A stretch of DNA of 35,276 nucleotides. It comes from Ferruginibacter sp. (GTDB lineage: Bacteria > Bacteroidota > Bacteroidia > Chitinophagales > Chitinophagaceae). A program made the position numbers and the translations under genes. Every line of letters begins with the position of its first letter. Within the stretch, counting starts at the first letter, position 1. The stretch lies in NCBI GenBank assembly GCA_025352525.1, contig JANXTG010000065.1, positions 1 through 35,276 of the forward strand. Reading direction: 5' to 3'. Shown here one piece after another: positions 16,921 through 24,461 of the stretch. Below the pieces are notes generated by a model. The model did no database searches. It was given only the letters and a program-made list of their open reading frames with translations, and had not been told where the DNA came from.

Positions 16921-16967
16921 GGCAACATACACGGCAGGTAAATGTTGAAGACAGATTAAATGATTAA

Positions 16968-17051
16968 GGGCTGCGGGTGACGAAGGGGAGTGTTTTTTAT
17001 ACAAATGCCGAAGGCATATTTGGATAAAAAATACTGTAGCCGTAGAAGCCC
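16968..17051. repeat. Large structured palindromic element between ispG and nadB
   Basis: An inner hairpin pairs AGTGTTTTTTAT (16989-17000) with ATAAAAAATACT (17024-17035), 12 bp with one G-T pair. Its tip adds CAAAT/ATTTG and GCC/GGC around a GAA loop. An outer helix pairs GGGCT (16968-16972) with AGCCC (17047-17051), continuing as GCGG with CCGT after a bulge. A 10-bp palindrome GTTTATAAAC lies just beyond (17060-17069). This looks like a mobile or REP-type intergenic repeat rather than a terminator, as no U-run follows. The remaining parts of the 330-base gap 16804-17132 hold no gene. Confidence 0.6.
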
Positions 17052-17132
17052 GAACCAGTGTTTATAAACGTTTCACTGCACAAAGCCCCAAATGGTCTTA
17101 CAAAAAATATACAGAGATAAAAATATTTATAG

Positions 17133-18743
17133 ATGCAAACAGATATTCTTGTAATTGGTTCGGGTATAGCTGGGCTTACTTATGCGCTTAAAACTGCGCA
17201 GGAAATGCCGGATAAAAAAATTACCATTCTTACCAAAACGCAGAGCGATGAAACCAACACAAAGTATGCGCAGGGTGGCATTGCAGGTGTTACAGATTTT
17301 GACCATGATAGTTTTCAAAAGCACATAGAAGATACGTTGGTTGCAGGTGATGGGCTTTGCAACCCACACATTGTAGAGATTGTTGTGAAGGAAGGTGTGG
17401 AAAGGATAAACGAATTAATTGCATGGGGTGCGCAGTTTGACAAAGATCCTGAAGGCGATTATAAATTGGGTAAGGAAGGCGGACACAGCGAGAACAGAAT
17501 TTTGCACCACAAAGATGTTACCGGCAAAGAAATGGAACGTGCACTGCTTGAAGCAATAAAAAAATGCAGCAATATTGAATTAATCAATCATTGCTTTGTA
17601 CTGGATATTATTACGCAACATCACCTCGGTTATTTGGTTACAAAATCTACCCCAGATATTGAATGTTATGGTGTGTATATTTTAAACTTATCTACCAATA
17701 AAATAGAAAAAATTATTGCTGATATTACTATGCTTGCAACGGGTGGTAATGGGCAGGTTTACCGAAGTACCACTAACCCGGCAATTGCAACGGGAGATGG
17801 TGTGGCTATGGTTTACAGAGCAAAAGGAAGAATTGAAAATATTGAGTTTATACAGTTTCATCCAACAGCATTATATGAATCCGGTGTACGTGGACATTCA
17901 TTCTTAATTACAGAAGCAGTGAGAGGCGACGGCGGTATTTTGCGCAATGCAGCAGGCGAAGCCTTTATGGAGCGGTACGATGAGCGTAAAGACCTTGCAC
18001 CTCGAGATATTGTTGCAAGAGCAATTGACAATGAAATGAAAATAAACGGAACTGAGTTTGTGTACCTCGATTGCAGGCATATGAACCAGCAAAACTTTAA
18101 AGAACATTTTCCAAATATTTATGAAAAGTGTTTAAGTATTGGCGTGGATGTTTCAAAAGACATGATACCTGTTTCTCCGGCTGCGCATTACAGTTGTGGC
18201 GGCGTAAAAACGGATGAGTTTGCGAGAACATCTATTAAAAATTTATATGCTGCCGGAGAATGTGCGAGCACAGGTCTGCATGGCGCCAACAGGCTTGCCA
18301 GTAACTCCCTTTTAGAAGCAATGGTTTTTGCACACCGTGCGTTTATAGATACGATTAAATCTAGTGCAATTGCTGGTCTTGCTTCGGAAGTTGTTAGGGT
18401 TTTTCCTGACTGGAATACTGCCGGTACTTCCGCTCCTAAAGAAATGATTTTAATAACACAGAGCCTTAAAGAAATGAAATTACTGATGAGTGATTATGTA
18501 GGTATTGTGAGAAACAATGAAAGGTTGCACAGGGCAAACAGACGAATAGATTTATTGCATGAAGAAACAGAACATTTGTATGAGCACACCGAAGTATCGC
18601 CGCAATTGTGCGAACTGCGGAATATGATAACCGTAGCATACCTTATTATAAAAAGCGCTGAGTTACGCAAAGAAAGCAGAGGGCTGCATTTTAATACTGA
18701 TTATCCCAACAAGCAGAAAATTTTGCAGAATACAATTTTATAA
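17133..18743 (+). CDS. nadB: L-aspartate oxidase
   Basis: NadB oxidises L-aspartate to iminoaspartate, the first step of de novo NAD synthesis. The FAD-binding fold starts at once (LVIGSGIAGL, Gly9-x-Gly11-x-x-Gly14), followed by TNTKYAQGGIAGV. The capping domain carries EFIQFHPTALY and the substrate/FAD region AGECASTGLHGANRLASNSLLE, both typical. The C-terminal helical domain includes RRIDLLHEETEHLYE. At 536 residues the length is normal. Family relatives are the flavoprotein subunits of succinate dehydrogenase and fumarate reductase; the R-H-D context and absence of sdh neighbours favour NadB. The nadA and nadC genes are not in the window. It is separated from ispG by a repeat-rich 330-base gap, so it probably has its own promoter. 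Confidence 0.95.
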   Translation: MQTDILVIGSGIAGLTYALKTAQEMPDKKITILTKTQSDETNTKYAQGGIAGVTDFDHDSFQKHIEDTLVAGDGLCNPHIVEIVVKEGVERINELIAWGAQFDKDPEGDYKLGKEGGHSENRILHHKDVTGKEMERALLEAIKKCSNIELINHCFVLDIITQHHLGYLVTKSTPDIECYGVYILNLSTNKIEKIIADITMLATGGNGQVYRSTTNPAIATGDGVAMVYRAKGRIENIEFIQFHPTALYESGVRGHSFLITEAVRGDGGILRNAAGEAFMERYDERKDLAPRDIVARAIDNEMKINGTEFVYLDCRHMNQQNFKEHFPNIYEKCLSIGVDVSKDMIPVSPAAHYSCGGVKTDEFARTSIKNLYAAGECASTGLHGANRLASNSLLEAMVFAHRAFIDTIKSSAIAGLASEVVRVFPDWNTAGTSAPKEMILITQSLKEMKLLMSDYVGIVRNNERLHRANRRIDLLHEETEHLYEHTEVSPQLCELRNMITVAYLIIKSAELRKESRGLHFNTDYPNKQKILQNTIL

Positions 18744-18823
18744 GAGCTAATAATTTTTATATCATATTTATAATATTTTCAATTTCGTTCACTCACCTAA
18801 CTTTACGCTTTCAATAAAAAGGC

Positions 18824-19726
18824 ATGTATTATATTGTTTACGGAATTTTGTACCTCGTATCGCTGCTTCCGTTCTTTATTTTGTATGCTATAAGCGACTT
18901 TGCTTTTTTTTTACTTTTTCATGTATTTGCCTACAGAAAAAAGATAGTTACAGATAACCTTAAAATTGCATTTCCACAAAAGTCAGTTGAAGAAATTAAC
19001 CATATTGCAAAACAGTTTTACAAAAACCTTGTTGATAATTTTATAGAAACAATAAAGCTGCTAAGCCTTTCAGAAAAAGAATTTGTAAAGAGAGCTTCCA
19101 TTGATTTTGATGATGCAAAAAAGCTTGTTGATAAAGGTTTGAACATACAATTTCACAGCGGCCATCAAATGAACTGGGAGTATGCCAGCCTTGCCATATC
19201 GCACTCGCTTACCATACCGTGGGTGGCAATTTATTTGCGCATACAGGCAAAACCAATTGATAGGTTATTTTTAAAAATACGCAGTAAGTTTGGTGCTACC
19301 ATGGTAGAGAAACATAATTACCAGACAAGAATGCCACATTTAATGAAAAGCCAGTATGCACTCGGGTTAATTGCAGATCAAAACCCCGGACTAGTAAAGC
19401 ACAGCTTTTGGTTAAACTTTTTTGGTAAACCGGCGCCTTTTTTAATGGGTCCTGAAAAAGGCGCAATGCGCTACAAAACCGCAGTCGTTTTTGTAAACAT
19501 GAAGAAAATAAAAAGAGGTCACTATCATTTTAACTGTAAGGTTATAACCGAAGATGGCAGCCTTTTTAGCAACGGAGAGCTAACCAGATTGTACAGAGAT
19601 TTTTTAGAAGAAGGGGTAAAAGCAGATCCATCAAATTATTTATGGAGCCACCGCAGATGGAAGCATGGCTGGGATACAGCCTTTGCAAAAAAATGGATAG
19701 ATACTGCTGCTTTGCCACAAGGATAA
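18824..19726 (+). CDS. Lysophospholipid/lipid A acyltransferase family protein (LpxL/HtrB-like)
   Basis: The protein belongs to the bacterial lipid A biosynthesis acyltransferase family, which adds secondary acyl chains to lipid A or related lipids at the cytoplasmic face of the inner membrane. An N-terminal hydrophobic segment (about 5-33) anchors it. The catalytic HX4E motif is His114 to Glu119 in SGHQMNWEY, and GLIADQNPG (about 186-194) matches the conserved second block, followed by a WLNFFGKPAPFLMG stretch. At 300 residues it has the family's size. The Bacteroidota lack a full E. coli-type lipid A set, so the acceptor may differ; some relatives act on ornithine lipids or other lysolipids. 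The ATG at 18824 begins exactly at the hydrophobic segment. It lies 80 bases after nadB and seems unrelated in function. Confidence 0.88.
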   Translation: MYYIVYGILYLVSLLPFFILYAISDFAFFLLFHVFAYRKKIVTDNLKIAFPQKSVEEINHIAKQFYKNLVDNFIETIKLLSLSEKEFVKRASIDFDDAKKLVDKGLNIQFHSGHQMNWEYASLAISHSLTIPWVAIYLRIQAKPIDRLFLKIRSKFGATMVEKHNYQTRMPHLMKSQYALGLIADQNPGLVKHSFWLNFFGKPAPFLMGPEKGAMRYKTAVVFVNMKKIKRGHYHFNCKVITEDGSLFSNGELTRLYRDFLEEGVKADPSNYLWSHRRWKHGWDTAFAKKWIDTAALPQG

Positions 19727-19880
19727 AAATTTATTCTATCTAACTCTAGGGATAGTTGTAATTTTTTGCTTAATGAATTATTACAGCTTTCTAAAAAATT
19801 TAGCCTTGTAATAGAAGCCACCAATACCAATTGTATGCTCAACAGGTTAAACTTTTGCTTTACCTTTCATATACAATACA

Positions 19881-20309
19881 ATGCTATGCAAAAGTTTACT
19901 CTTGTCATGTTACTACTTATTTTTGTCGTATCAATCAGCCAACCAAATTATCTATCGTAAATATTTGCCTGACAATGTAGCATTGATTGACTCCGGTGTA
20001 GAAACCGCCAAGGAAGCTTACATTGCTTTAAGAAAACAGCGATTAAATTTACCAAAACTTAACCCCATCCGCAACCAATTTTTTATCACTGTGCCCAACA
20101 TTTTATTAAAAAAAGTTGAGCTTCAGCCCTATGGCTGGTTTACCTATGCCTATAAATATGGTCGTACAGAAAAAGTAAAAAAGGCGTATATAAAATATGT
20201 ACCTTTTGATACCAACAATATTGTGCATGCTACTTACGAGCGTTTTAAAAAGGTATTGCCCGATGTATATAACAGGCTGCATCAGGTAATTAATGGACTC
20301 ACCAAATAA
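19881..20309 (+). CDS. Small exported protein of unknown function, possible frameshift in its signal peptide
   Basis: The 142-residue frame encodes QIIYRKYLPDNVALIDSG, a KLNPIRNQFFITVPNILLKK stretch and a YIKYVPF segment; I recognise no family. Its N-terminus in this frame (MLCKSLLLSCYYLFLSYQ) is a poor signal peptide. An ATG four bases later (19885), in another frame, encodes MQKFTLVMLLLIFVVSIS, an excellent signal peptide that stops at 19960. Removing one A near 19933-19940 would join the good signal to the mature part. The gene is therefore probably an exported protein with either a true mutation or a sequence error here. It lies between the acyltransferase and the class A-type lipoprotein, 27 bases ahead of the latter. 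Confidence 0.65.
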   Translation: MLCKSLLLSCYYLFLSYQSANQIIYRKYLPDNVALIDSGVETAKEAYIALRKQRLNLPKLNPIRNQFFITVPNILLKKVELQPYGWFTYAYKYGRTEKVKKAYIKYVPFDTNNIVHATYERFKKVLPDVYNRLHQVINGLTK

Positions 20310-20336
20310 ACTCTTTTACAACATTAATCACAACTC

Positions 20337-21233
20337 ATGTATAAATGGAAAGGGATACTATTTTCACTGTTGATTTTATTTACTATGGCATGTAAAAAAC
20401 ATACCAAATCACTTGCTGATTTAAAAGATCAAATTCAAAAAAAACTGGCCATTGACAGCACCAGTTTTGGTGTGGCATTTAAAAATCTTGTAACCAGGGA
20501 AACCATTTTGATAAATGAAAAAATATCTTTTCATGCAGCCAGTACTATGAAGACGCCGGTGCTGATTGAATTGTATCGACAGGCAGCCGCAGCAAGCTTT
20601 TCATTGAATGATTCACTTACAATTAAAAACGAATTCAGCAGTATTGTTGATGGCAGTTTGTATTCACTAGATTCCACCGATGACAGTGAATTAGAGTTGT
20701 ATAAAAATCTTGGCAAGAAGGCAACCATTGCTGACCTTGCTTATAAAATGATCATACTTAGCAGCAACCTTGCAACCAATATGCTCATCGAAAAAGTAAG
20801 TGCAGACAGCGTGATGAAAACAATGAAAAGATTGGGCGCAAACGATATGAAAGTATTGCGTGGCGTAGAAGATACCAAGGCATTTGAAAAAGGGCTGAAC
20901 AACTCCACCACCGCCTTTGACAACCTGATAATTTTTGAACAACTGGCCAATGAAAAAGTTATAAGTATCACAGCTTCTCAACAAATGATAAAGATATTAC
21001 TGGATCAAAAATTCAATGAAATTATACCCGCATTGTTGCCCGCAAATGTAAAGGTGGCTCACAAAACAGGCTCAATCACTGGCATTCAGCATGACGGCGG
21101 AATTGTTTTTTTACCTGATGGTAGAAAATATGTGTTGGTATTATTATCCCGTTTTAAGGGTGATGAAAAGAAAGTGATACAACCGTTGGCCGAAATTTCA
21201 AAACTTGTTTACGACTTTATGATGGAGAAATAG
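20337..21233 (+). CDS. Class A beta-lactamase-family serine hydrolase, lipoprotein
   Basis: A lipoprotein signal peptide ends in TMAC (Cys19), tethering the enzyme to an envelope membrane. Class A-type landmarks are Ser69-Thr-Met-Lys72, Ser142-Ser-Asn144 (the SxN element), Glu184-x-x-Leu-Asn188 (matching the omega-loop ExxLN with its general base) and Lys243-Thr-Gly245. The spacing from SxxK to SxN is about a dozen residues longer than in TEM. All catalytic residues are thus present, so a beta-lactamase or a closely related acyl-serine hydrolase is likely. Bacteroidota carry many proteins of this class annotated only as serine hydrolases, and activity on antibiotics cannot be read from sequence. 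It is unlinked to the class D-type gene at 12078. Confidence 0.87.
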   Translation: MYKWKGILFSLLILFTMACKKHTKSLADLKDQIQKKLAIDSTSFGVAFKNLVTRETILINEKISFHAASTMKTPVLIELYRQAAAASFSLNDSLTIKNEFSSIVDGSLYSLDSTDDSELELYKNLGKKATIADLAYKMIILSSNLATNMLIEKVSADSVMKTMKRLGANDMKVLRGVEDTKAFEKGLNNSTTAFDNLIIFEQLANEKVISITASQQMIKILLDQKFNEIIPALLPANVKVAHKTGSITGIQHDGGIVFLPDGRKYVLVLLSRFKGDEKKVIQPLAEISKLVYDFMMEK

Positions 21234-21249
21234 ATATTGTGTTTTTTTT

Positions 21250-21400
21250 GGACCTGTACACCGAAGGAGGAGCATGGGCAACAATACAAAGACAAACATT
21301 TGTAACGGGCTATGCACTACAATCTTTTTTGTTCAAAGGCATCAAAAAAGTATTTCCGCTTCTATCCCTGCTATGCGGCGCTGCGGATCTTTTTTCAACT
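21250..21400. repeat. Probable palindromic intergenic repeat with a long A/T hairpin
   Basis: In this stretch CTTTTTTG (21324-21331) pairs exactly with CAAAAAAG (21343-21350) around an 11-base loop. It is flanked by the conserved-looking arms GGGCTATGCACTACAATC on the left and ATTTCCGCTTCTATCCCTGC on the right. From memory, both arms recur together, with varying middles, in intergenic DNA of several Bacteroidota; this is unverified. A short frame from the ATG at 21273 crosses it but looks like chance translation of the repeat. No gene lies in 21234-21480. Confidence 0.5.
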
Positions 21401-21515
21401 GTTATTATCTACTAGAATGCCAAGCTACTTTCTAATAAAGGATCTAATCAAATGTTTTTATTATTTTAATCCGTGAAGATCAATTCAAACATTATTTATA
21501 TGGCCAAAGGATTGA

Positions 21516-21745
21516 AGCGAACGTTTCGTAGAGACACGAAACGAAGTTGAGAAAAAGCTTTACGAAAAATTTATAGAAATAAAGGGGGGGGTAAAAGTTG
21601 GCGACAAATCAAAATGCGCCAAAACATACAAGTAGGAATTGTAAAAGAAATTAAAGGCAAGAAAGCAGTTCTTCAGGTTGGCATTATGCCCATGACTGTT
21701 TTGCTGGAAGACCTTACAATAGTTAAGGATAAAGAAATTAAATAA
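21516..21745 (+). pseudogene. Frameshifted remnant of mutS2 (internal KOW-like region)
   Basis: From 21516 one frame reads RNEVEKKLYEKFIEIKGG then VKVGDK to 21608. From 21611 a second frame reads KMRQNIQVGIVKEIKGKK, then AVLQVGIMPMTVLLEDL and stops at 21745. Joined by restoring one base near 21609 (VKVGDKVKMRQN...), they match the region between the ATPase/coiled-coil part and the Smr domain of MutS2 proteins. Upstream frames are broken and the ATPase domain is missing; no Smr domain follows. MutS2 acts in recombination control and ribosome rescue, but this copy cannot. A hairpin CGTTTCGT/ACGAAACG (21522-21529, 21536-21543) and a run of eight G (21584-21591) lie inside it. A full mutS2 probably exists elsewhere. 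Confidence 0.7.
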
Positions 21746-21871
21746 AGTAGACTTAAATTAATGATTGTACAAACACTCTTAAGATTTAAATAATATCATA
21801 ATACAGCAAATGTTTTTTAATTATACTTGATAATTTTTTCACACATCAATCGTTTGCAACTGCAATTGTAA

Positions 21872-21902
21872 TTGTTCATTAGGGTTTCATTAAATAGTTT
21901 TC
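21872..21902 (+). promoter_or_regulatory. Candidate promoter of the sugar symporter-fructokinase-amylosucrase operon
   Basis: TTG at 21872-21874 and TAGTTTTC at 21895-21902 are 20 bases apart and match the Bacteroidota pattern TTTG-N19-21-TAnnTTTG except for the last base. The start codon follows 35 bases later at 21938. The preceding 21746-21871 stretch holds no gene. This is a pattern match only. Confidence 0.35.
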
Positions 21903-21937
21903 TTTAAAACACTTATTTTTAGGGATAAACTAACTGC

Positions 21938-23482
21938 ATGTCTTTACTAAAACCCCGTTTAAGTTTTTGGCAAATTATAAATATGAACGTCGGCTTTTTT
22001 GGTATTCAATACAGCTTTGGATTACAGCAAAGTGCTGTAAATCCCATATACGATTTTTTAGGTGCCAGTCCAGATCAAATTCCATGGTTAAACCTTGCAG
22101 GCCCGCTAACAGGTTTATTGGTACAACCTATAATTGGTGCATTAAGTGATAGAACCTGGCATCCAAAATTTGGAAGAAGAAAGCCTTATTTTTTTATTGG
22201 TGCTATAATGTGCAGCCTTGCATTGTTTGCTTTTCCATTTAGCAGTTCGTTGTGGATGGCAGCAGGATTATTGTGGATTTTAGATGCCGGTAATAATACG
22301 GCAATGGAGCCATATAGGGCATTTGTAGCCGACAAACTTGATCCGAGCCAGCAGCCTACCGGCTTTCAGGCACAAAGCTTTTTTACAGGTTTTGGGCAAA
22401 CGCTTGCCAATTTTTCTTTGCTCCTTTTCCCACTTATTTTTATGGGCAAAACGGGTAAAATCCCAAACTGGGTTTTTGCATCTTTTACTTTAGGTGCAAT
22501 TTGTTCTATTACGAGTGTGTGGTGGAGTATGAAAACTACTCCTGAAATTCCTCCAACCGATGAAGAACTTGCAGAGATGAAAGCTAAGCCCTTAAATATA
22601 TTTTCTCCGTTTACAGATGTGACAAAAGCTATACAAAACATGCCGAAAGTAATGTGGATGCTTGCGTTGGTTTATTTATTTCAATGGTATGCATTGTTTT
22701 GTTACTGGCAAAATTCCAGTAAGGCTGTAGCAAAAAATGCTTACGGTTGGCAAAGTATAAAAATGAGCACAGCGCTGGATGAAAATTACAACTCATACCT
22801 TCGATTTGAAAAAGGAGCAAAAGAATTTGCAGAGAATAATAAATTAAATACAAAAGAAATTTTTACGGAATCATCCACGCCTTTTTCTATCTATGAAAGT
22901 TTTAAAAATAAGATTCCTTCGGAAAACTTTTCAACCTCGCAAATGGATTCTCTTATTATAATTGATGCCAACAATAAGAAATACGAAAAAGCAGTTTCTG
23001 CAACCGGAGGTATAAATGGCTGGTACAATATTGTTACTTTTTTGGTTGCATTTAGTTTGGTCTGGCTTGCTAGAAAATACAGCCCAAAATTAGTACACGT
23101 ATTTTGTTTATTGCTTGCCGGTATTGGGTTTATAGCATTTTCTCAAATACATCAACTGGGCTTATTTTATGTGGCAATTACCGGTTTTGGTATAGGCTGG
23201 GCTAGTATGATGGGTATCCCGTATTTAATGATAGTAAGCGAAATACCCAAAGAAAAATATGGAGTTTACATGGGTATAATTAATATGATGATCGTTTTGC
23301 CAATGTTTATCCAAACAATTACGTTTGGATATATAATGAAGCATTTTTTAAATAATGATTCCAGCAAGGCAATTTTATTTGCAGGAATATTTTTATTAAT
23401 AGCTGCTTGTTTGACAACGTTTATAAAATCAAAAAAACTTACGAACGAAATAATGACTACACCATCTACCGGTGGGCACTAA
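21938..23482 (+). CDS. GPH/SLC45-type MFS sugar symporter, probably for sucrose
   Basis: The protein has twelve expected membrane segments and the glycoside-pentoside-hexuronide/sucrose transporter signature between segments 2 and 3 ([21 protein letters not shown] starts at 69; Asp71, Gly79-Arg-Arg81). The line [13 protein letters not shown] after segment 4 is also typical of SUT/SLC45 proteins. It should move a disaccharide with protons into the cytoplasm. A loop of about 100 residues (258-360) separates segments 7 and 8 and probably faces the periplasm; it is much longer than in plant SUTs. The genes that follow, fructokinase 10 bases on and amylosucrase, point to sucrose as the substrate, although maltose or other glucosides are possible. 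It opens the operon and is preceded by a mutS2 relic. Confidence 0.9.
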   Translation: MSLLKPRLSFWQIINMNVGFFGIQYSFGLQQSAVNPIYDFLGASPDQIPWLNLAGPLTGLLVQPIIGALSDRTWHPKFGRRKPYFFIGAIMCSLALFAFPFSSSLWMAAGLLWILDAGNNTAMEPYRAFVADKLDPSQQPTGFQAQSFFTGFGQTLANFSLLLFPLIFMGKTGKIPNWVFASFTLGAICSITSVWWSMKTTPEIPPTDEELAEMKAKPLNIFSPFTDVTKAIQNMPKVMWMLALVYLFQWYALFCYWQNSSKAVAKNAYGWQSIKMSTALDENYNSYLRFEKGAKEFAENNKLNTKEIFTESSTPFSIYESFKNKIPSENFSTSQMDSLIIIDANNKKYEKAVSATGGINGWYNIVTFLVAFSLVWLARKYSPKLVHVFCLLLAGIGFIAFSQIHQLGLFYVAITGFGIGWASMMGIPYLMIVSEIPKEKYGVYMGIINMMIVLPMFIQTITFGYIMKHFLNNDSSKAILFAGIFLLIAACLTTFIKSKKLTNEIMTTPSTGGH

Positions 23483-23492
23483 TAAAATTTAT

Positions 23493-24443
23493 ATGAATAA
23501 AATACTTTGTATTGGCGAAGCCCTTATTGATATGATTTGTACCGATACAGGAAGTGCACTTGCCGATGGAAACAACTTTATTAAAAAACCAGGCGGTGCG
23601 CCCACAAATGTTGCTGCTGCAATAGGTGCACTTGGAGGTGAGGTATGGCTCGCAGCAAAAACAGGTATAGATCCTTTTGGAAAACATTTACTTGAGGTGA
23701 TGAAGGGTTTTAATGTTGTTACCGATTACATGTTACAGGATGAAAAATACTTTACCACTTTTGCATTTGTATCGCTGATGAACGATGGCCAAAGGGATTT
23801 TTATTTTAACAGAGGTGCTGACGGACAGTTAACAAAAGACGAAGTTGATACCATCCCGTTGAATGATTTTTCAATTATTCATTTTGGTTCTGCTACAGCT
23901 TTTTTACCCGGCCCGCTGCAAACGGCGTATTATAGTTTGATGCAAAAAGCTCAGGATCAAAATTTATTTATAAGTTTTGATCCTAATTATCGTCAACTGC
24001 TTTTTCAGAATAATACAAAGTCTTTTATCGAACAATCGTGGAAGTTTTTAACGGTTTGCGATTTTTTTAAAGTGAGCGATGAAGAAGCTATGTTACTGAC
24101 AGGTAAAGAGAATGTGGAAGATGCTGCAAATGTTTTTTTCAGTAAAACAAAAGCAACATTTGCAATAACCTTAGGCGAAAAGGGAACTTTACTTGGGTTA
24201 AAAAAAGCGTGCGTATTGGTGCCTAGTGTACCTGTTACTGCCATAGATACAACCGGCGCCGGCGATGCATTTGTAGGTGCGTTGTTATTTCAATTGAGCA
24301 AAATGGACAGGCTTACAAATGAAAAATTAGCTTTGTCCGATTGGCAAACTATTGTGGGCAACGCCAATAAAGCAGGAGCTAAAACCTGTGAATATTATGG
24401 TGCAATGGAAGCTTTTAAACATTTAGACAAAAATATTTTTTAA
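23493..24443 (+). CDS. PfkB-family carbohydrate kinase, probable fructokinase
   Basis: The ribokinase/PfkB fold is clear: MNKILCIGEALIDMICTD at the start, the sugar-binding signature KKPGGAPTNVAAAIGALGG (31-49) and the ATP/catalytic signature DTTGAGDAFVGALL from Asp252, with the catalytic base Asp258. It would phosphorylate fructose to fructose 6-phosphate in the cytoplasm. The fructokinase assignment is supported by the neighbours: a disaccharide symporter ends 10 bases before, and an amylosucrase, which releases fructose from sucrose, starts 18 bases after. I chose ATG at 23493; a GTG at 23472 would overlap the symporter gene and add seven residues of no family resemblance. Other PfkB substrates, such as 2-keto-3-deoxygluconate, fit the context less well. 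Confidence 0.9.
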   Translation: MNKILCIGEALIDMICTDTGSALADGNNFIKKPGGAPTNVAAAIGALGGEVWLAAKTGIDPFGKHLLEVMKGFNVVTDYMLQDEKYFTTFAFVSLMNDGQRDFYFNRGADGQLTKDEVDTIPLNDFSIIHFGSATAFLPGPLQTAYYSLMQKAQDQNLFISFDPNYRQLLFQNNTKSFIEQSWKFLTVCDFFKVSDEEAMLLTGKENVEDAANVFFSKTKATFAITLGEKGTLLGLKKACVLVPSVPVTAIDTTGAGDAFVGALLFQLSKMDRLTNEKLALSDWQTIVGNANKAGAKTCEYYGAMEAFKHLDKNIF

Positions 24444-24461
24444 ATAAAAAAAATTAGTATA

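Noticed and set aside
21273-21434. Short open frame (MGNNTKTN...) over the palindromic repeat
   Set aside because: It is the translation of the repeat itself, with no start signal or protein-like composition.
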